Shown one piece after another: positions 6,512-6,612 of a stretch of DNA of 6,612 nucleotides. This DNA is from an uncultured Porphyromonadaceae bacterium. Its GTDB lineage: Bacteria; Bacteroidota; Bacteroidia; Bacteroidales; Muribaculaceae. Below the pieces are notes generated by a model. It did no database searches. It had not been told where the DNA came from and worked only from the letters and a program-made list of their open reading frames with translations. The DNA lies in the NCBI GenBank assembly GCA_900554265.1, contig USGZ01000103.1, positions 1 to 6,612 of the forward strand, written 5' to 3'. The stretch's first letter is position 1. Every line of letters starts with the position of its first letter. The translations under genes were made by a program, and so were the position numbers.

Positions 6512-6612
6512 CCCCCTTCGCGCGCAGCCGCCCCCTTCGCGCGCAGCCGTCCCCTTCGCGCGCAGCCGTCCCCTTCGCGCGCTGCCCCCTTCGCGCAGCC
6601 GCCCCCTTCGCG
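6512..6612. repeat. 19-bp GC-rich tandem repeat array, running off the window
   Basis: The unit is YCCCCTTCGCGCGCAGCCG. Full 19-base copies lie at 6512-6530, 6531-6549 and 6550-6568, differing only at the first base (C, C, T). Two shortened copies follow: 6569-6584 (16 bases, ending GCTG) and 6585-6601 (17 bases, one CG step lost). A partial copy begins at 6602 and reaches the window edge. Each full unit contains the self-complementary GCGCGC, so any two units can pair. The 19-base period is not a multiple of three and there is no sign that it is coding. It begins about 8 bases after the terminator T tract. The total number of copies is unknown. Confidence 0.9.

Larger units (their letters stand above)
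6277..6612. other. Gene-free 3' intergenic region (336 bases)
   Basis: No credible gene is seen here. The content is modular: purine tract, A/T-rich palindrome and hairpin, a short A-rich stretch (6424-6460), the terminator, then the GC-rich repeats. Two short look-alike words, CCCGCAAAAAA (6371-6381) and CCCGGCAAAAAA (6418-6429), flank the small hairpin. Open frames crossing the region on the minus strand are low-complexity antisense artefacts. Confidence 0.75.

Noticed and set aside
6503..6612. Minus-strand open frame through the tandem repeats ending at a TAA (6505-6503), possibly the 3' end of a convergent gene
   Set aside because: The 19-base period shifts frame at each unit and gives an Arg/Gly-rich string with no pattern. 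Lack of stops is expected in such GC-rich sequence. The window ends before this can be tested.
6512..6612. CRISPR array
   Set aside because: Units are directly adjacent with no unique spacers, and no cas genes are present.

Overview
The window looks like a chromosomal piece of a high-GC Bacteroidota, most likely a gut-type Bacteroidales (Muribaculaceae- or Rikenellaceae-like). This is an inference. It rests on the character of the proteins (the split MacB-like exporter with two permeases, and the glycosyltransferase style) and on the lack of clear Shine-Dalgarno sequences before the genes. The genus cannot be fixed from the sequence alone. All genes read on the + strand.

Layout: (1) bases 1-633 hold the C-terminal half of a GT4-type glycosyltransferase whose start lies outside the window. 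(2) Bases 634-704 are a short AT-richer gap with a weak terminator-like hairpin and weak promoter-like elements. (3) Bases 705-6276 hold a compact five-gene operon for a tripartite efflux system: ABC ATPase, two different MacB/FtsX-type permeases, a HlyD/MacA-type periplasmic adaptor and a TolC-type outer-membrane factor. The first three genes are overlapping or separated by a single base. The gaps before the adaptor and the outer-membrane gene are 32 and 12 bases. (4) Bases 6277-6612 contain no supported gene. They hold, in order, a 93-base almost pure purine tract, an A/T palindrome and small hairpin, a strong stem-loop that is probably the operon terminator, and an array of 19-bp GC-rich tandem repeats that runs off the right edge.

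How the genes work together: the ATPase should energise a pair of 1+3-TM permeases in the inner membrane. Their large periplasmic domains would pass mechanical force to the adaptor, which docks onto the outer-membrane channel. This is the MacAB-TolC mechanism, in which substrate is taken from the periplasm or outer leaflet rather than the cytoplasm. The substrate cannot be read from the sequence. The efflux operon is a familiar type. The least explained part of the window is the non-coding 3' region.
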